NCBI RefSeq assembly: GCF_001904725.1
Contig: NZ_MRCE01000006.1
Location: forward strand, 62,001-126,000
DNA from: Phormidium ambiguum IAM M-71
Lineage (GTDB): Bacteria > Cyanobacteriota > Cyanobacteriia > Cyanobacteriales > Aerosakkonemataceae
Length of the DNA stretch: 64,000 nt
Reading direction: 5' to 3'
Made by a program: the position numbers and the translations under genes. Positions 52,596 to 62,248 of the stretch are shown here, piece after piece. Under the pieces are notes generated by a model, which worked only from the letters and a program-made list of their open reading frames with translations, made no database searches and was not told where the DNA came from. How positions within the stretch are numbered: position 1 is the first letter of the stretch; every line of letters begins with the position of its first letter.

Positions 52596-53030
52596 ATGGA
52601 AACGCTTGCATATTTACACTGTGCTTCCACTTGTGAGGAGATTGCTCCCGTTGAAGCAGTTTTCGGAGAAGATGATGCTTATTTATTTGATGGTGTCATC
52701 AATGTTAAAAGACTCTCCAGCTTAGCTTTGTTGGGACTTCTGCCTCTTTCTATTGCTTTCAGCGTTATGGCTAACCCCAGTGCTGCTCAAGCTGGCAGTT
52801 GCGGTTACAGTCGTTGTGGTGGGTACCATCGTCCTCACTACAGACTGTATAAGAAAGTGGTGTTCAAGAAGGTTGTATACAAGAAAGTTGTATACGTCTA
52901 CAGAAAACGTTACAAAAAGCACTACAGCTGCTATCGTCCCAAATACCGTTGCCATAAGGTTTGCTACAGAGTTAAACCTTGCCACCGTCATCATCACCGC
53001 CCACATCACTATCGCCCAGCTTGCCACTAA
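52596..53030 (+). CDS. Secreted Tyr/Lys/His/Cys-rich protein with METLAYLH leader
   Basis: 144 residues in three parts. Residues 1-39 (METLAYLHCASTCEEIAPVE then acidic) resemble a leader I associate with exported cyanobacterial proteins such as peptidoglycan-binding ones. Residues about 40-67 are a signal-peptide-like hydrophobic stretch, ALLGLLPLSIAFSVMANPSA, ending AQAG as a likely cleavage site. The mature part is YKKVVFKKVVYKKVVYVYRK, then Cys/His-rich, ending HRHHHRPHHYRPACH. It could bind metal or polyanions or cross-link through Tyr; no family is recognised. Confidence 0.65.
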   Translation: METLAYLHCASTCEEIAPVEAVFGEDDAYLFDGVINVKRLSSLALLGLLPLSIAFSVMANPSAAQAGSCGYSRCGGYHRPHYRLYKKVVFKKVVYKKVVYVYRKRYKKHYSCYRPKYRCHKVCYRVKPCHRHHHRPHHYRPACH

Positions 53031-53077
53031 GTTTAGTTGGCTAGGTATAGCTTGAACAAGCAAATATAGTATTCAAT

Positions 53078-53113
53078 AAAAAAGCGTTGCATATTAATGT
53101 CAACGCTTTTTTT
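53078..53113. terminator. Bidirectional terminator
   Basis: AAAAAAGCGTTG and CAACGCTTTTTT arms around an 11-base loop. It lies between the convergent genes ending at 53030 and 53136. Confidence 0.85.
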
Positions 53114-53135
53114 AATATTCTAAATCTGTAAAAGT

Positions 53136-53519
53136 TTAGACCATTCCTTGTCCACGATGGCGCATATCTTCTTCCATCGTTAATTTACCTTCTTCATCCT
53201 CACTTAAGCTTTGAATCTCTTGAGCGCGTTCTGCGGCGAGTTCCGCTTCTTCTTCTCTTAAATCTCCGGGTTCGTTGATATACATTTCAGGTTCGATCGC
53301 ATAATTATTGAGCAAACCTTCTTGATCGACAGTATATCCATCTGTAGTATTAATACTTTCGTCGGAATTACCTTCAGTGGGAAGGGTTTTGTAAGCATCA
53401 CCTTCTCTTTCCTTCCGAGCAGCGGTTTCTGCGGGAACAATATGGGGATCGTAGTTATCAGTTTGAACTCTATCAGATGTATCAGCAGTAAAATGTGGGG
53501 TTTTGTCTTGCTTATTCAT
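53136..53519 (-). CDS. Acidic hypothetical protein
   Basis: 127 residues, strongly acidic and probably disordered: DNYDPHIVPAETAARKEREG, TDGYTVDQEGLLNNYAIEPE, EEEAELAAERAQEIQSLSED. No membrane segment or catalytic motif. Codon use is as in neighbouring genes, and the terminator at 53078-53113 fits its 3' end. Function unknown. Confidence 0.6.
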   Translation of the reverse strand: MNKQDKTPHFTADTSDRVQTDNYDPHIVPAETAARKEREGDAYKTLPTEGNSDESINTTDGYTVDQEGLLNNYAIEPEMYINEPGDLREEEAELAAERAQEIQSLSEDEEGKLTMEEDMRHRGQGMV

Positions 53520-53671
53520 AATCTAACTTCCTCAAAATTTAACCTTTGATAATTTCAGAATAATTGATGGTTTAGTTGAGGAGAACTGTCTAGAGTGATA
53601 AGTTGCGATCGCTTCATATCATCCTTTAGGCTAGTAGACAATGACAGCAATAAGCTTTATTCTTTAACAAC

Positions 53672-54742
53672 TTAATAATGCTCAAACAACCCTGAAACCA
53701 TTCTAGCATCATTAATATTAGTATCTCGTAAATCTGCATCATTGAGAACTGCTCCAGATAAATTTGCTTGCTCTAAATTTGCCCATCTTAAAATAGCTAA
53801 AGTTAAATTAGCATTACGAAGATCGGCATTTTTCAAATTTGCACCTTCTAAATTTGCACTAGTTAAATCTGCATTAATTAAATTAGCTGCGGTTAAATTA
53901 GCATTATAGATATAGGCATTAATTAATTTAGCTCCCGTCAAATTCGCTCCCGTCAAATTCACCATATTCATCAAAGATTTAGTCAAATCGGCATTAGTAA
54001 AATTAGCCCCACTTAAATCTGCCTGACTTAAACTAGCACCATGCAAATTAGTACCACTCATGTTAGTTTGCAGTAATTTAGCTCCTACTAAAGTCGCTGT
54101 AACTAAAGTTGTTCCTTGCAAATTGGCATTTGACAAATTAGCATTTTTTAAACTAGCATCCCCTAAATATGCACCTCTTAAATCAGCATTAATTAAATTA
54201 GCACTTTCCAAATTAGTAGCTTCTAAATCAGCATCATTAAGTTTAGCGCCTGATAAATCTGCCGCCCCCAAATTAGCATTGGTTAAATCAGCCTCTCGCA
54301 ATACTGCATCTTTTAAAAAAGTATTCATTAAGTTAGCATTTCTTAAATCAGTTCCTCTGAGTCTGACATCTCGCATTCTTGCACCGCGAAAATTAGCACC
54401 TCTTAATTTAGCATCTCGCATCATAGCACCACGCATTTTGGCACCTTGTAAATTAGCTGATTCTAAATTGGCATTTCTGAGAACTACACTTTGTAATTCT
54501 GCTCCTTGAAGGTTAGCATTATTCAAATTAGCCCCTTCTAACATTGCACCTGCTAAGTTAGCGTTACTTAAATCTGCATTGGAAAAATTGCCGCCGCGTA
54601 AATCAATTTTACTTAAGTCACAATTAGGACAATTGTTGGTTGCTAATAATTGTTTGACATGATTAGGGTTAGCAGCTTCTACCGAAGTTGCTAAACAAAT
54701 TGATGTTAAGGAAATTACCAAACTCCAAAGTTGTTTTTTCAT
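53672..54742 (-). CDS. Exported pentapeptide-repeat protein
   Basis: 356 residues. A signal peptide MKKQLWSLVISLTSICLATS ending VEA-AN is followed by a small motif, VKQLLATNNCPNCDLSKIDL, whose two cysteines (CPNC) could form a disulfide or bind metal, and then about 58 A(N/D)LXX repeats to the end. Among the three pentapeptide proteins here only this one is exported. The short Cys-bearing cap LLxTxxCxxCDLSxxDL recurs at the head of cyanobacterial pentapeptide proteins. Function unknown. Confidence 0.9.
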   Translation of the reverse strand: MKKQLWSLVISLTSICLATSVEAANPNHVKQLLATNNCPNCDLSKIDLRGGNFSNADLSNANLAGAMLEGANLNNANLQGAELQSVVLRNANLESANLQGAKMRGAMMRDAKLRGANFRGARMRDVRLRGTDLRNANLMNTFLKDAVLREADLTNANLGAADLSGAKLNDADLEATNLESANLINADLRGAYLGDASLKNANLSNANLQGTTLVTATLVGAKLLQTNMSGTNLHGASLSQADLSGANFTNADLTKSLMNMVNLTGANLTGAKLINAYIYNANLTAANLINADLTSANLEGANLKNADLRNANLTLAILRWANLEQANLSGAVLNDADLRDTNINDARMVSGLFEHY

Positions 54743-54768
54743 GGTTTTTCAATGGATATGTGCTGCTC

Positions 54769-54801
54769 AGATACCCGACTTCTTCAAGAAGTCGGGTATC
54801 T
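54769..54801. repeat. Perfect palindromic repeat (copy 2)
   Basis: AGATACCCGACTTCTT and its complement around one base; differs from copy 1 (481-513) by a paired substitution. It lies between the pentapeptide gene start and the mutL stop. Confidence 0.8.
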
Positions 54802-54808
54802 AACATAA

Positions 54809-56515
54809 TTAAATACCATGACTTTTGCCAATTACCCAATGTCGGCGGAAAAATCTGGCTAAAGCTGTTTCTTCTAATGATAAAAAAATTGGCCGCCCGT
54901 GTGGGCAGGTACGGGGATTGCGGGTGCGTTGCCATTGGGTTAATAAGGTTTGCATTTCGGGTAAAGTTAGGGGTGTACCGTTGCGAATGGCGCTGCGACA
55001 GGCAACAGCAACTTGTGCTGTTTGTAAGTCTCCTCCTAAGCTTAATTCTCTTAAAGCATCAGCACAATCTTCTCTTTGAGAAAGTAAGATTGGTGCATTA
55101 CGAATTGCCCACATTTGTTCGCCAAAAATCTCAATTTCTAATCCAATGCGTTGTAGTTGTTCGACTTGTTGTGGGGAAAGATTATTGAGAATTACTGGTG
55201 GTTCTATGGGAATTAGTTGCCACCGATCGCAAATTTGTTCATATAATACTCGTTCATGAGCAATATGTTGTTCTATTAACCATAATCCGGCGGGATGTTC
55301 AGCAACTATGTATGTATTATTGACTTGGGCGACTGCCCGAAGTTCCATTAAACTAATTTCATCTTTTTTTGTAGTTTCTGGTTGAATTGTGCGATCGACC
55401 TTATAATTACCTTTTTCTTCAGCAACCGCAATTAATTTTCCGACTCTTTGGTTGTGAGAGGTTTCTGATATGGTTTGAGGATTAAGATTTAATGCTTGTT
55501 CGATCGCACTCAATATTTGTTTCTGTAAATGATTCATTCCATGCAAATAAATTTCTGCTTTTGCGGGGTGACGATTCCAATCTATTCGATTGGGAGAAAT
55601 TTTTAAGTGTAAGAAACAGATGGGAAAGCGATCGCGTGGTAAAGTCCGAGCAAAAGCTGTTAAAATCGTTTGTTCTAACTCAGAAGATTTAATAATTCTG
55701 CCATTAGTTGCCACTTTCACCCAATCAGAACGGCGACGATGACATCTATCTGGTAAACCTAAAACTAATTCTAAAAATTCAGTTTGACTAATTATTGGCG
55801 GTTCGGAAATTTCCAAATCTGCTAATAATTCTACTTTTAAATGTTGCAAGTCACCTAACTTTAAGTCGCGGACAATTTGGAATAAAATATCTTGAGCAGT
55901 AGTTCCCGGACTAATAGTAAACCAAGATCGATCGCTTTGTTCAACTTGCCAAGTAATATGGGGATGACAAATAGCAATTTGGTAAATCATTGCTTGTAGC
56001 GATCGCATTTGTTGCGCGGGAGTTGGTAAACCTTGACGACGTACAGGCCAATTACCGAATAAATTAGAAACAGTGACTATAGTTCCGGGTGCAATGGCGA
56101 TCGCTTCTTCAATTACAGGTTCCCCCAAATTATCATATAAAATCCGCCATCCTTCAGCCCTATCAACTGCCCGACTAGCAATTTCTAAATCGGATAATTG
56201 CGCTAAACTATGTAACGCTTCTCCGCGAAAACCTAAAGTAGTAATCTTCCATAAATCATCATAATTGTGAATTTTACTAGTACTATGAGGAGTTGCTGCT
56301 ACACGCAAATTATCCAAATTCATTCCATAACCATTATCTGCCACTCGAACTCGCCAAAGTTCTGCCCAAACAGAAATAACAATTCTCGTCGCACCTGCAT
56401 CTAAAGAATTTTCTACTAATTCCCGAACAACTGCTGCTAAAGAATCAATTACTTCACCAGCAGCGATTAAATTTACCACTTCTTTTGGTAAGGCTTGAAT
56501 AGGGTAAGATGTCAT
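54809..56515 (-). CDS. mutL: DNA mismatch repair protein MutL
   Basis: 568 residues. The GHKL ATPase is complete: VVRELVENSLDAGA, VRVADNGYGM, TLGFRGEALHSLAQL. The C-terminal domain has ACRSAIRNG and CPHGRP (from C537), typical of the nicking-endonuclease type, but the metal motif DQHA(X)2E(X)4E reads EQHIAHERVLYE (415-426), with Asp to Glu and Ala to Ile changes. It couples MutS to strand removal. No mutS lies nearby. Confidence 0.93.
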   Translation of the reverse strand: MTSYPIQALPKEVVNLIAAGEVIDSLAAVVRELVENSLDAGATRIVISVWAELWRVRVADNGYGMNLDNLRVAATPHSTSKIHNYDDLWKITTLGFRGEALHSLAQLSDLEIASRAVDRAEGWRILYDNLGEPVIEEAIAIAPGTIVTVSNLFGNWPVRRQGLPTPAQQMRSLQAMIYQIAICHPHITWQVEQSDRSWFTISPGTTAQDILFQIVRDLKLGDLQHLKVELLADLEISEPPIISQTEFLELVLGLPDRCHRRRSDWVKVATNGRIIKSSELEQTILTAFARTLPRDRFPICFLHLKISPNRIDWNRHPAKAEIYLHGMNHLQKQILSAIEQALNLNPQTISETSHNQRVGKLIAVAEEKGNYKVDRTIQPETTKKDEISLMELRAVAQVNNTYIVAEHPAGLWLIEQHIAHERVLYEQICDRWQLIPIEPPVILNNLSPQQVEQLQRIGLEIEIFGEQMWAIRNAPILLSQREDCADALRELSLGGDLQTAQVAVACRSAIRNGTPLTLPEMQTLLTQWQRTRNPRTCPHGRPIFLSLEETALARFFRRHWVIGKSHGI

Positions 56516-56778
56516 AAAATTAAGGTTAAAGAAAATAAAATTAATCTATTGCTGAGTAGATCGGTAATTGCGATCGCTTGGGTAAACTATCTTACAACAT
56601 AACTAAAACTAAGATTTTATTCAAAGTTTTGTACCAAGATTATTATGCTCTAAAAAGTAAATATCAAATCTCTTAGATCTACCTAAAGAATGATCGTTGT
56701 AGCGATCTCCCGCAAGAAAGATTAATCGCTGTGAATCGCTAGTTAAATTGCAAGAGAAAGTAACAAGGTAATGAAATT

Positions 56779-57285
56779 ATGGAAAACCCACAAGACAAAT
56801 TAGATCGCACAGCTAATAAATTGGCTGATGGCATTTTAGATGCAAAAGAAAAAATGCCCAATATTACTCCTACTCCCCCAGGATTCAAAGAAGTATCTTC
56901 CGCTCACGATTTAAAATCTCGTTTAGAGTGGGGCGAACCAGCATTTACAGTTTTGGATGTGCGCGATCGCCAAACCTACAACAACGGTCATATCATGGGC
57001 GCAATGCCAATGCCAACCGAAGAATTGTCCGAAGGAATAAAACCTTCCTCATCTTTAGCATATAACCGCGATATCTACGTTTACGCTGATAGCGACGAAC
57101 AAACTTCCCAAGCGGCAAGCCAACTGCGTAACTCTGGCTTCTCCAACGTCTCCGAACTCAAAGGCGGTTTAGCTGCATGGAAAGCGATCGGCGGCCCAAC
57201 TGAAGGCGTAGTCGAATCCATGACTCCTCCTAGCGCAGGTGACTACAACGTTATCAGCCGGATCTCTGAGTCAAAAAAACAGTAA
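56779..57285 (+). CDS. Rhodanese-like protein lacking the catalytic cysteine (1)
   Basis: 168 residues. The rhodanese fold spans about 38-155: TVLDVRDRQTYNNGHIMGAM and LKGGLAAWKAIGGPTEG. The active-site loop, normally YCxxGxRS, reads YADSDEQTS, so the Cys is replaced by Ala and sulfur transfer is not expected. The N-terminal 35 residues are charged and look like a coiled segment. A terminator follows, then a paralogue. Confidence 0.85.
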   Translation: MENPQDKLDRTANKLADGILDAKEKMPNITPTPPGFKEVSSAHDLKSRLEWGEPAFTVLDVRDRQTYNNGHIMGAMPMPTEELSEGIKPSSSLAYNRDIYVYADSDEQTSQAASQLRNSGFSNVSELKGGLAAWKAIGGPTEGVVESMTPPSAGDYNVISRISESKKQ

Positions 57286-57300
57286 TTAAACGTTAATTCA

Positions 57301-57334
57301 GTAGAGACGTTGCAAGCAACGTCTCTACTTTTTT
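57301..57334 (+). terminator. Terminator after first rhodanese
   Basis: GTAGAGACGTTG and CAACGTCTCTAC around CAAG, followed by six T's. The same core forms hairpin 1 at 31099-31142, so this is a dispersed palindrome used as a terminator. Confidence 0.8.
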
Positions 57335-57453
57335 GCCAATTTGGATACAAATGCACGAATTAACGTATATGTAAATACTTTTGCTATAAAAATTTGCAAT
57401 ATCTGAAATATGTTGTTACATTGCAGGTATTGTCAATGCAAAAGTAATACGCT

Positions 57454-57840
57454 ATGAGCCGGATAATAGACTTGATTCCCAGCCCGACACCTTTGCGGGA
57501 AAAATGTTTGGTGTATGACCTAAAAGCCCGCCTGGACTGGGGGGAACCAGCTTTAACAATTATTGACGTGCGCGATCGCAACCAGTTCAACACCAGCCAC
57601 ATCTTAGGCGCTATACCCATCCCCCTCAACCAACTAGTAGAACGCGCCCTCGCCAGCCTAGAACTCAACCGCGACATCTATATATATGGCGAGAGTGACG
57701 AAGAAACAGCCCTAGCCGCAGCCAAACTGCGTGCAGCCGGATACATCAACGTCTCGCAAATCAGAGGTGGTTTACCCGCATGGAAAGCAGTAGGCTATCC
57801 CGTCGAAGCAATCCCCTTTGCCAGCAACTTTTACCAATAA
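57454..57840 (+). CDS. Rhodanese-like protein lacking the catalytic cysteine (2)
   Basis: 128 residues, paralogous to the previous gene: KARLDWGEPALTIIDVRDRN, NTSHILGAIPIPLNQLVERA, IRGGLPAWKAVGYPVEA. The loop is YGESDEETA, with Gly for the catalytic Cys. The tandem genes share the SDE(Q/E)T loop, so the loss is ancestral and conserved, hinting at a binding or regulatory role. Confidence 0.85.
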   Translation: MSRIIDLIPSPTPLREKCLVYDLKARLDWGEPALTIIDVRDRNQFNTSHILGAIPIPLNQLVERALASLELNRDIYIYGESDEETALAAAKLRAAGYINVSQIRGGLPAWKAVGYPVEAIPFASNFYQ

Positions 57841-57870
57841 AAATTCCCAATATCAATGCTTGTCTCCATA

Positions 57871-57935
57871 AAACCGAGTTTTTTCCCAGAAACTCGGTTT
57901 CTCAATATTTCCGTAGGACAGGCATCTTGCCTGTC
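57871..57935. repeat. Two dispersed palindromes
   Basis: AAACCGAGTT...AACTCGGTTT (57871-57900) and GACAGGCATCTTGCCTGTC (57917-57935). Both are intergenic palindromes of types frequent in cyanobacteria; the first may terminate the rhodanese gene. Confidence 0.65.
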
Positions 57936-58058
57936 ACCCCAATTTCCCATTAGTCCTTTTTCAATTACTATATTAAGTTTTTTTAACAAAACCTCTTTAC
58001 AATTCTTCATGCAGCTTAATACAATAGAACAGTATGGGATAAGTATTTATTCTCAAAA

Positions 58059-59675
58059 ATGTTAAACACACAATTTCCTTGGTTAACTGTTATTACTCTC
58101 TTCCCTCTGGTGGCATCCCTAGCCATTCCCCTGCTACCAGACAAAGAAGGTAAAACCATTCGCTGGTACTCATTAGGAGTCGGCTTAACCAACTTTGCCT
58201 TAATAATCACCGCATTCTGGAACAACTTTGATTTACAAAACTCAAAGCTGCAACTAGTCGAGACTTACTCCTGGGTTCCCCAAATCGGTTTAAATTGGTC
58301 GTTAGCCGTTGATGGACTGTCAATGCCCTTGATAGTTTTAACAGGCTTAGTCACCACCTTAGCAATCTTTGCATCTTGGAACGTCACCCACAAACCGCGT
58401 TTGTTTCACTTCCTGATGCTGGTAATGTACAGCGCCCAAATTGGCGTATTTGCAGCACAGGATATGCTTTTGTTCTTCCTGATGTGGGAACTAGAGCTAG
58501 TACCAGTTTATTTATTAATTTCCATCTGGGGCGGACAAAAACGCCGTTACGCAGCTACTAAATTTATTCTTTACACAGCTTTAGCTTCTATCTTTATCTT
58601 GGTAGCCGCATTAGGATTAGCTTTTTACGGCGATACAGTTACTTTTGACATCACCGCTTTGGGACAAAAACATTACCCCATAGCCTTAGAACTAATTGCC
58701 TACACTGGATTATTAATTGCATTTGGCGTAAAACTACCGATTTTCCCTTTACACACTTGGCTACCTGATGCACACGGCGAAGCTTCCGCACCTGTATCGA
58801 TGATTTTGGCAGGCGTATTGTTGAAGATGGGCGGCTATGCGCTGATTCGCATGAATATTGAAATGCTGCCTCATGCTCACATTCATTTTGCGCCAGTTTT
58901 GGTAATTTTGGGTGTAGTTAACATTGTTTACGGTGCTTTAACAGCCTTTGCTCAAGGTAACTTGAAACGCCGCCTCGCTTGTTCTTCAATTTCCCACATG
59001 GGTTTTGTGCTGATTGGGATTTCCTCTTTTACCGAGTTGGGGATAAACGGCGCAGTTTTACAAATGATTTCTCACGGTTTAATTGCGGCGGCGTTGTTCT
59101 TCCTTTCGGGGGTTACTTACGATCGCACACACACCCTAGTAATGAGTAACATGGGTGGAATGGCAAAAACAATGCCCAAAACCTTCGCCTTATTCACCGC
59201 AGGTTCAATGGCATCTTTAGCACTTCCCGGAATGAGTGGTTTTGTTGGTGAATTGATGATTTTCCTCGGTGTCACCACCAGTGATGCTTACAGTTCCACC
59301 TTTAAAATAGTCGTAATTCTGCTCACCGCAGTTGGCTTAATTCTCACTCCGATTTATCTGCTTTCCATGTTGCGGGAAGTCTTCTACGGAAAGCAAAATT
59401 CAACCCAAACTTTTGAACCTTTCATGGATGTCAATCCGCGTGAAATCTTCATCACCGCTTGTTTGTTAATTCCCATCATTGGGATTGGCTTTTATCCCAA
59501 AATTGCCACCCAAACTTACAATGTCAAAGCAGTGGAAGTTGCAAGTCATATTCGCAATGCTTTACCAGTAGTTGCAGAACAACAACAAAATCTTTACTCG
59601 CAAAACTTAGCTGCGCCAGAAATTTCTGCTTCTAAATCAGGTAATTTGCTCGTTTCAGCCAATTACGGAATGTAA
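58059..59675 (+). CDS. ndhD: NAD(P)H-quinone oxidoreductase subunit 4
   Basis: 538 residues with about 14 membrane helices. Proton-channel motifs are present: Glu in [20 protein letters not shown], Lys and His in [20 protein letters not shown], and [20 protein letters not shown]. It is a proton-pumping subunit of the NDH-1 complex in cyclic electron flow and respiration. No ndhF lies beside it, so I cannot say whether it is a D1/D2 (respiratory) or D3/D4 (CO2-uptake) form, though the sequence is closer to D1/D2. A terminator follows. Confidence 0.95.
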   Translation: MLNTQFPWLTVITLFPLVASLAIPLLPDKEGKTIRWYSLGVGLTNFALIITAFWNNFDLQNSKLQLVETYSWVPQIGLNWSLAVDGLSMPLIVLTGLVTTLAIFASWNVTHKPRLFHFLMLVMYSAQIGVFAAQDMLLFFLMWELELVPVYLLISIWGGQKRRYAATKFILYTALASIFILVAALGLAFYGDTVTFDITALGQKHYPIALELIAYTGLLIAFGVKLPIFPLHTWLPDAHGEASAPVSMILAGVLLKMGGYALIRMNIEMLPHAHIHFAPVLVILGVVNIVYGALTAFAQGNLKRRLACSSISHMGFVLIGISSFTELGINGAVLQMISHGLIAAALFFLSGVTYDRTHTLVMSNMGGMAKTMPKTFALFTAGSMASLALPGMSGFVGELMIFLGVTTSDAYSSTFKIVVILLTAVGLILTPIYLLSMLREVFYGKQNSTQTFEPFMDVNPREIFITACLLIPIIGIGFYPKIATQTYNVKAVEVASHIRNALPVVAEQQQNLYSQNLAAPEISASKSGNLLVSANYGM

Positions 59676-59714
59676 ATGTAAAACCTCTAAAAACCTAACC
59701 TCAAACAAAAGTTT

Positions 59715-59738
59715 AGCCCGGTGATTCACCGGGCTTTT
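59715..59738 (+). terminator. ndhD terminator
   Basis: AGCCCGGTGA and TCACCGGGCT with a one-base centre, followed by TTT. It ends 60 bases beyond the ndhD stop. Confidence 0.85.
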
Positions 59739-59797
59739 AATTTGATTTGCAACATTGAAAAGTTTGAATTTAAAATTTTTATTTTGAATTGCTGAGT

Positions 59798-60097
59798 TTA
59801 ACAACTCATAGTTGCGTAACTTTTGGCTTCTAATTCCAACATCGCATCAATCATTTTTTGTGCATTAAAAAGTGATTCTTTCATGTCGCTCACCCTGACA
59901 CCGTATTGGATGCCTTCATATTTCCATTGCAGCCACATTTCGCCTTTTCTCTTAAATGGCCTTAGATAAATGGGAATGGCATGATAAGTAGTAACTGGGG
60001 TTGTTTTAACCATTGCTCTAGCTTTAGCTCCTTGACGATTAAGTATGTCTTTTTGACTAACGAGCAGCTTGCACCCCGATTTTTTGCTTGTGTTCAC
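59798..60097 (-). CDS. Small cyanobacterial hypothetical protein
   Basis: 99 residues. The likely folded part is IYLRPFKRKGEMWLQWKYEG then IQYGVRVSDMKESLFNAQKM and a C-terminal helix. The first 28 residues may not be translated if a later Met (MVKTTPVTTYHA) is the start. I recognise no family. It is convergent with ndhD and shares its terminator region. Confidence 0.5.
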   Translation of the reverse strand: MNTSKKSGCKLLVSQKDILNRQGAKARAMVKTTPVTTYHAIPIYLRPFKRKGEMWLQWKYEGIQYGVRVSDMKESLFNAQKMIDAMLELEAKSYATMSC

Positions 60098-60251
60098 TGT
60101 ACTTGGCTAATTCATCAATACTTATATATCTAACAATGATTTTATGTAAGTAAATCTATCTTAAGTCCTTAAGTGAAAGAGTTTTGGCTCTTTCTTGAGG
60201 CTGATTGGGGTAGAGAGCCGAAAATAGGGAAAGATACTTTCTAGCTTGTTT

Positions 60252-61985
60252 TTAAATGCGCCCATAATACATAGGCAAAGTTACAGTAACAGTTGTTCCT
60301 ACGCCTACTTCACTTTCTATTACTATGCTACCTTTGTGTAATCCTACACACTGTTTGACAACCGATAAACCTAGTCCAATGCCTTCTAAGTTACCAATAT
60401 TGCTACCTCGATAAAACCACTCAAAAATATGAGCTTTATCTTCTACGGGAATACCAATACCAGAATCTTTGATGCGGAAAGTTAATTCTTTATTTTCAGT
60501 AATTAAGTCAAATTGAATTTCGCTAGTGTCAGGAGAATATTTAATGGCATTAGAGAGTAAATTTGCCAAAATATAGCGCAGTAATCTTCTATCCAAGCAG
60601 ACGTTAGTTTGTTCGCATTGAGCGCGGAAGTTAATTTTGGGTACTTTCTCTCCAGAAAACGGCATTTGTGCTATGATTTTTTGGCATAATTTTTCTACAT
60701 CTAGTATTGATGGGTTAACTTGTAATTTTCCCGTTTCTGCTTCACTAACTAATAGCAAATCATTGAACAACTGGTTGATATATTTAACACTTGCTTGTAA
60801 GCTTTGCAGTTGCCTAGTTTTTCTTTTTTGATCCCAGTGTTGAGTATAATTTGTTAAGAGTTCGGCGGAAGCAAAAATGTTAGCTAAAGGCGTGCGAATT
60901 TCTTGGGAAACTATGGAGATTAACCGAGCTTTCATTTCATGAAGCTGTCTTTGTTTACACAGTGCTTTGTTAATCTCTGTTGCTACTTGCTTATGTTTGG
61001 TAATATCTCTGAAAGTGACTACTACAGCATTACCTTCAATTATTGAATCATCGGCTAATGGACTGAGAGTATATTCGTAATCTTGTAAACCGTTGATGTT
61101 ATACAAACTGAATTCATCTGTGATGTTGATTTTTGTTGATGCAACTGTTTGTCTTTGAGCATCAAATTTTTCGACTATTTGGGGGGGAAATCCTAATTCT
61201 TGTCCGGTTTTACCAACTATTTCTGTAGGTGGTAAACCTAAAAGTTGGGCGGCGGCTGGACTGGCATAAAGATATTTTCCAGTTCGATCGATAAGACAAA
61301 TTTTAGCTGGCGAAGCGCTGAGAATTTGATCGAGCATTCGCCACTGTTTTTCCATTTGTTCGGCTTGCTTACGTTGGGAAATGTCTTGAATTTGCCAACG
61401 CAAGCCAATGAGGTTTTCGTAAGTATTTAGTATAGGTACAGCAATACAAGCGGTGGGTAAGGGTTGTTTATTTCTGGGTTGAATTTCTAATTCCCATTCT
61501 TGAGTTAATTTGCTAGTTTTGAGCAGGTTTAAATGATTATGAAATTGGCGGCGTTCTGTCTCTGAGAGGAAGACAATTAAAGGTTTGCCAATTAAGCGAT
61601 CGGACCTCACCCCCAACAACTTCTCTGCGGCTTGATTTGCTTCGGAAATTACTCCAGCTACATCTGTTACTAAATAAGCATGAGGTGTAAAATCAAATAG
61701 TTCCTGATATCGCTGGCGTTCCGATTCCAACAACATTTGGTTGACAGCTAGCTCTTCATTTTTGAGGTGCATTTCCTCTAATGCACATTGCAATTCTTGT
61801 AAGGTATTACCGAGTTCACGTAAGCTTTCCTTCAGCAATACTTTTTCGGTTTGAGAACTTGTTTCCTCGGCAAATATGTGCCAAGCAGGTTTGCTTTTAC
61901 TGGGAAGCTGTTCAGTTTTTTGCCACAGTTGTTCTAGTTTTTGAATTGCGGCTTCCAGCTGAGTATCAAAGATGTTTTCGTTCAT
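60252..61985 (-). CDS. PAS-domain histidine kinase with Gln at the phosphoacceptor site
   Basis: 577 residues, no membrane helix. A coiled coil (about 1-95) precedes two PAS domains (about 95-205 and 215-335). The HisKA helix reads MKARLISIVSQEIRTPLANI: the canonical SHExRTP His is Gln361 (codon CAA, complement of 60903-60905). The HATPase is intact: LLRYILANLLSNAIKYSP, RIKDSGIGIP and GIGLGLSVVKQCVGLHKG. It can probably bind ATP but not autophosphorylate at the normal site. No response regulator is adjacent. Confidence 0.88.
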   Translation of the reverse strand: MNENIFDTQLEAAIQKLEQLWQKTEQLPSKSKPAWHIFAEETSSQTEKVLLKESLRELGNTLQELQCALEEMHLKNEELAVNQMLLESERQRYQELFDFTPHAYLVTDVAGVISEANQAAEKLLGVRSDRLIGKPLIVFLSETERRQFHNHLNLLKTSKLTQEWELEIQPRNKQPLPTACIAVPILNTYENLIGLRWQIQDISQRKQAEQMEKQWRMLDQILSASPAKICLIDRTGKYLYASPAAAQLLGLPPTEIVGKTGQELGFPPQIVEKFDAQRQTVASTKINITDEFSLYNINGLQDYEYTLSPLADDSIIEGNAVVVTFRDITKHKQVATEINKALCKQRQLHEMKARLISIVSQEIRTPLANIFASAELLTNYTQHWDQKRKTRQLQSLQASVKYINQLFNDLLLVSEAETGKLQVNPSILDVEKLCQKIIAQMPFSGEKVPKINFRAQCEQTNVCLDRRLLRYILANLLSNAIKYSPDTSEIQFDLITENKELTFRIKDSGIGIPVEDKAHIFEWFYRGSNIGNLEGIGLGLSVVKQCVGLHKGSIVIESEVGVGTTVTVTLPMYYGRI

Positions 61986-62248
61986 GATTTTTAAACTTGG
62001 TTCTTAAAGGAAAATAGTAGATCTCCTGAAAAAAATGTTGCTGGATTAGTTTTTCTAAAACGATTTTAATCAAACTATTCAGTAATTTTCATAATAATTA
62101 GAATTAATTAATAAATTGCTATGATAGGTTTTCAATATCAAATAATTATGAAAACTTTCATCTATCTAAAGCCATAAATATTTACAATTTATTTTTGTGT
62201 GACTCTCGCTACTTGTGAAAAAATTTCTCAACCCATTTTAACAAAAAA

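Noticed and set aside
54060..54509. 149-residue plus-strand ORF opposite the pentapeptide gene
   Set aside because: The periodic A(N/D)LXX codons make the opposite strand open; the product is repetitive nonsense.
54809..56515. MutL as catalytically dead
   Set aside because: The altered EQHIAHE motif is odd, but the CPHGRP and ACRSAI motifs of the endonuclease type are kept, and conservative changes may be tolerated.
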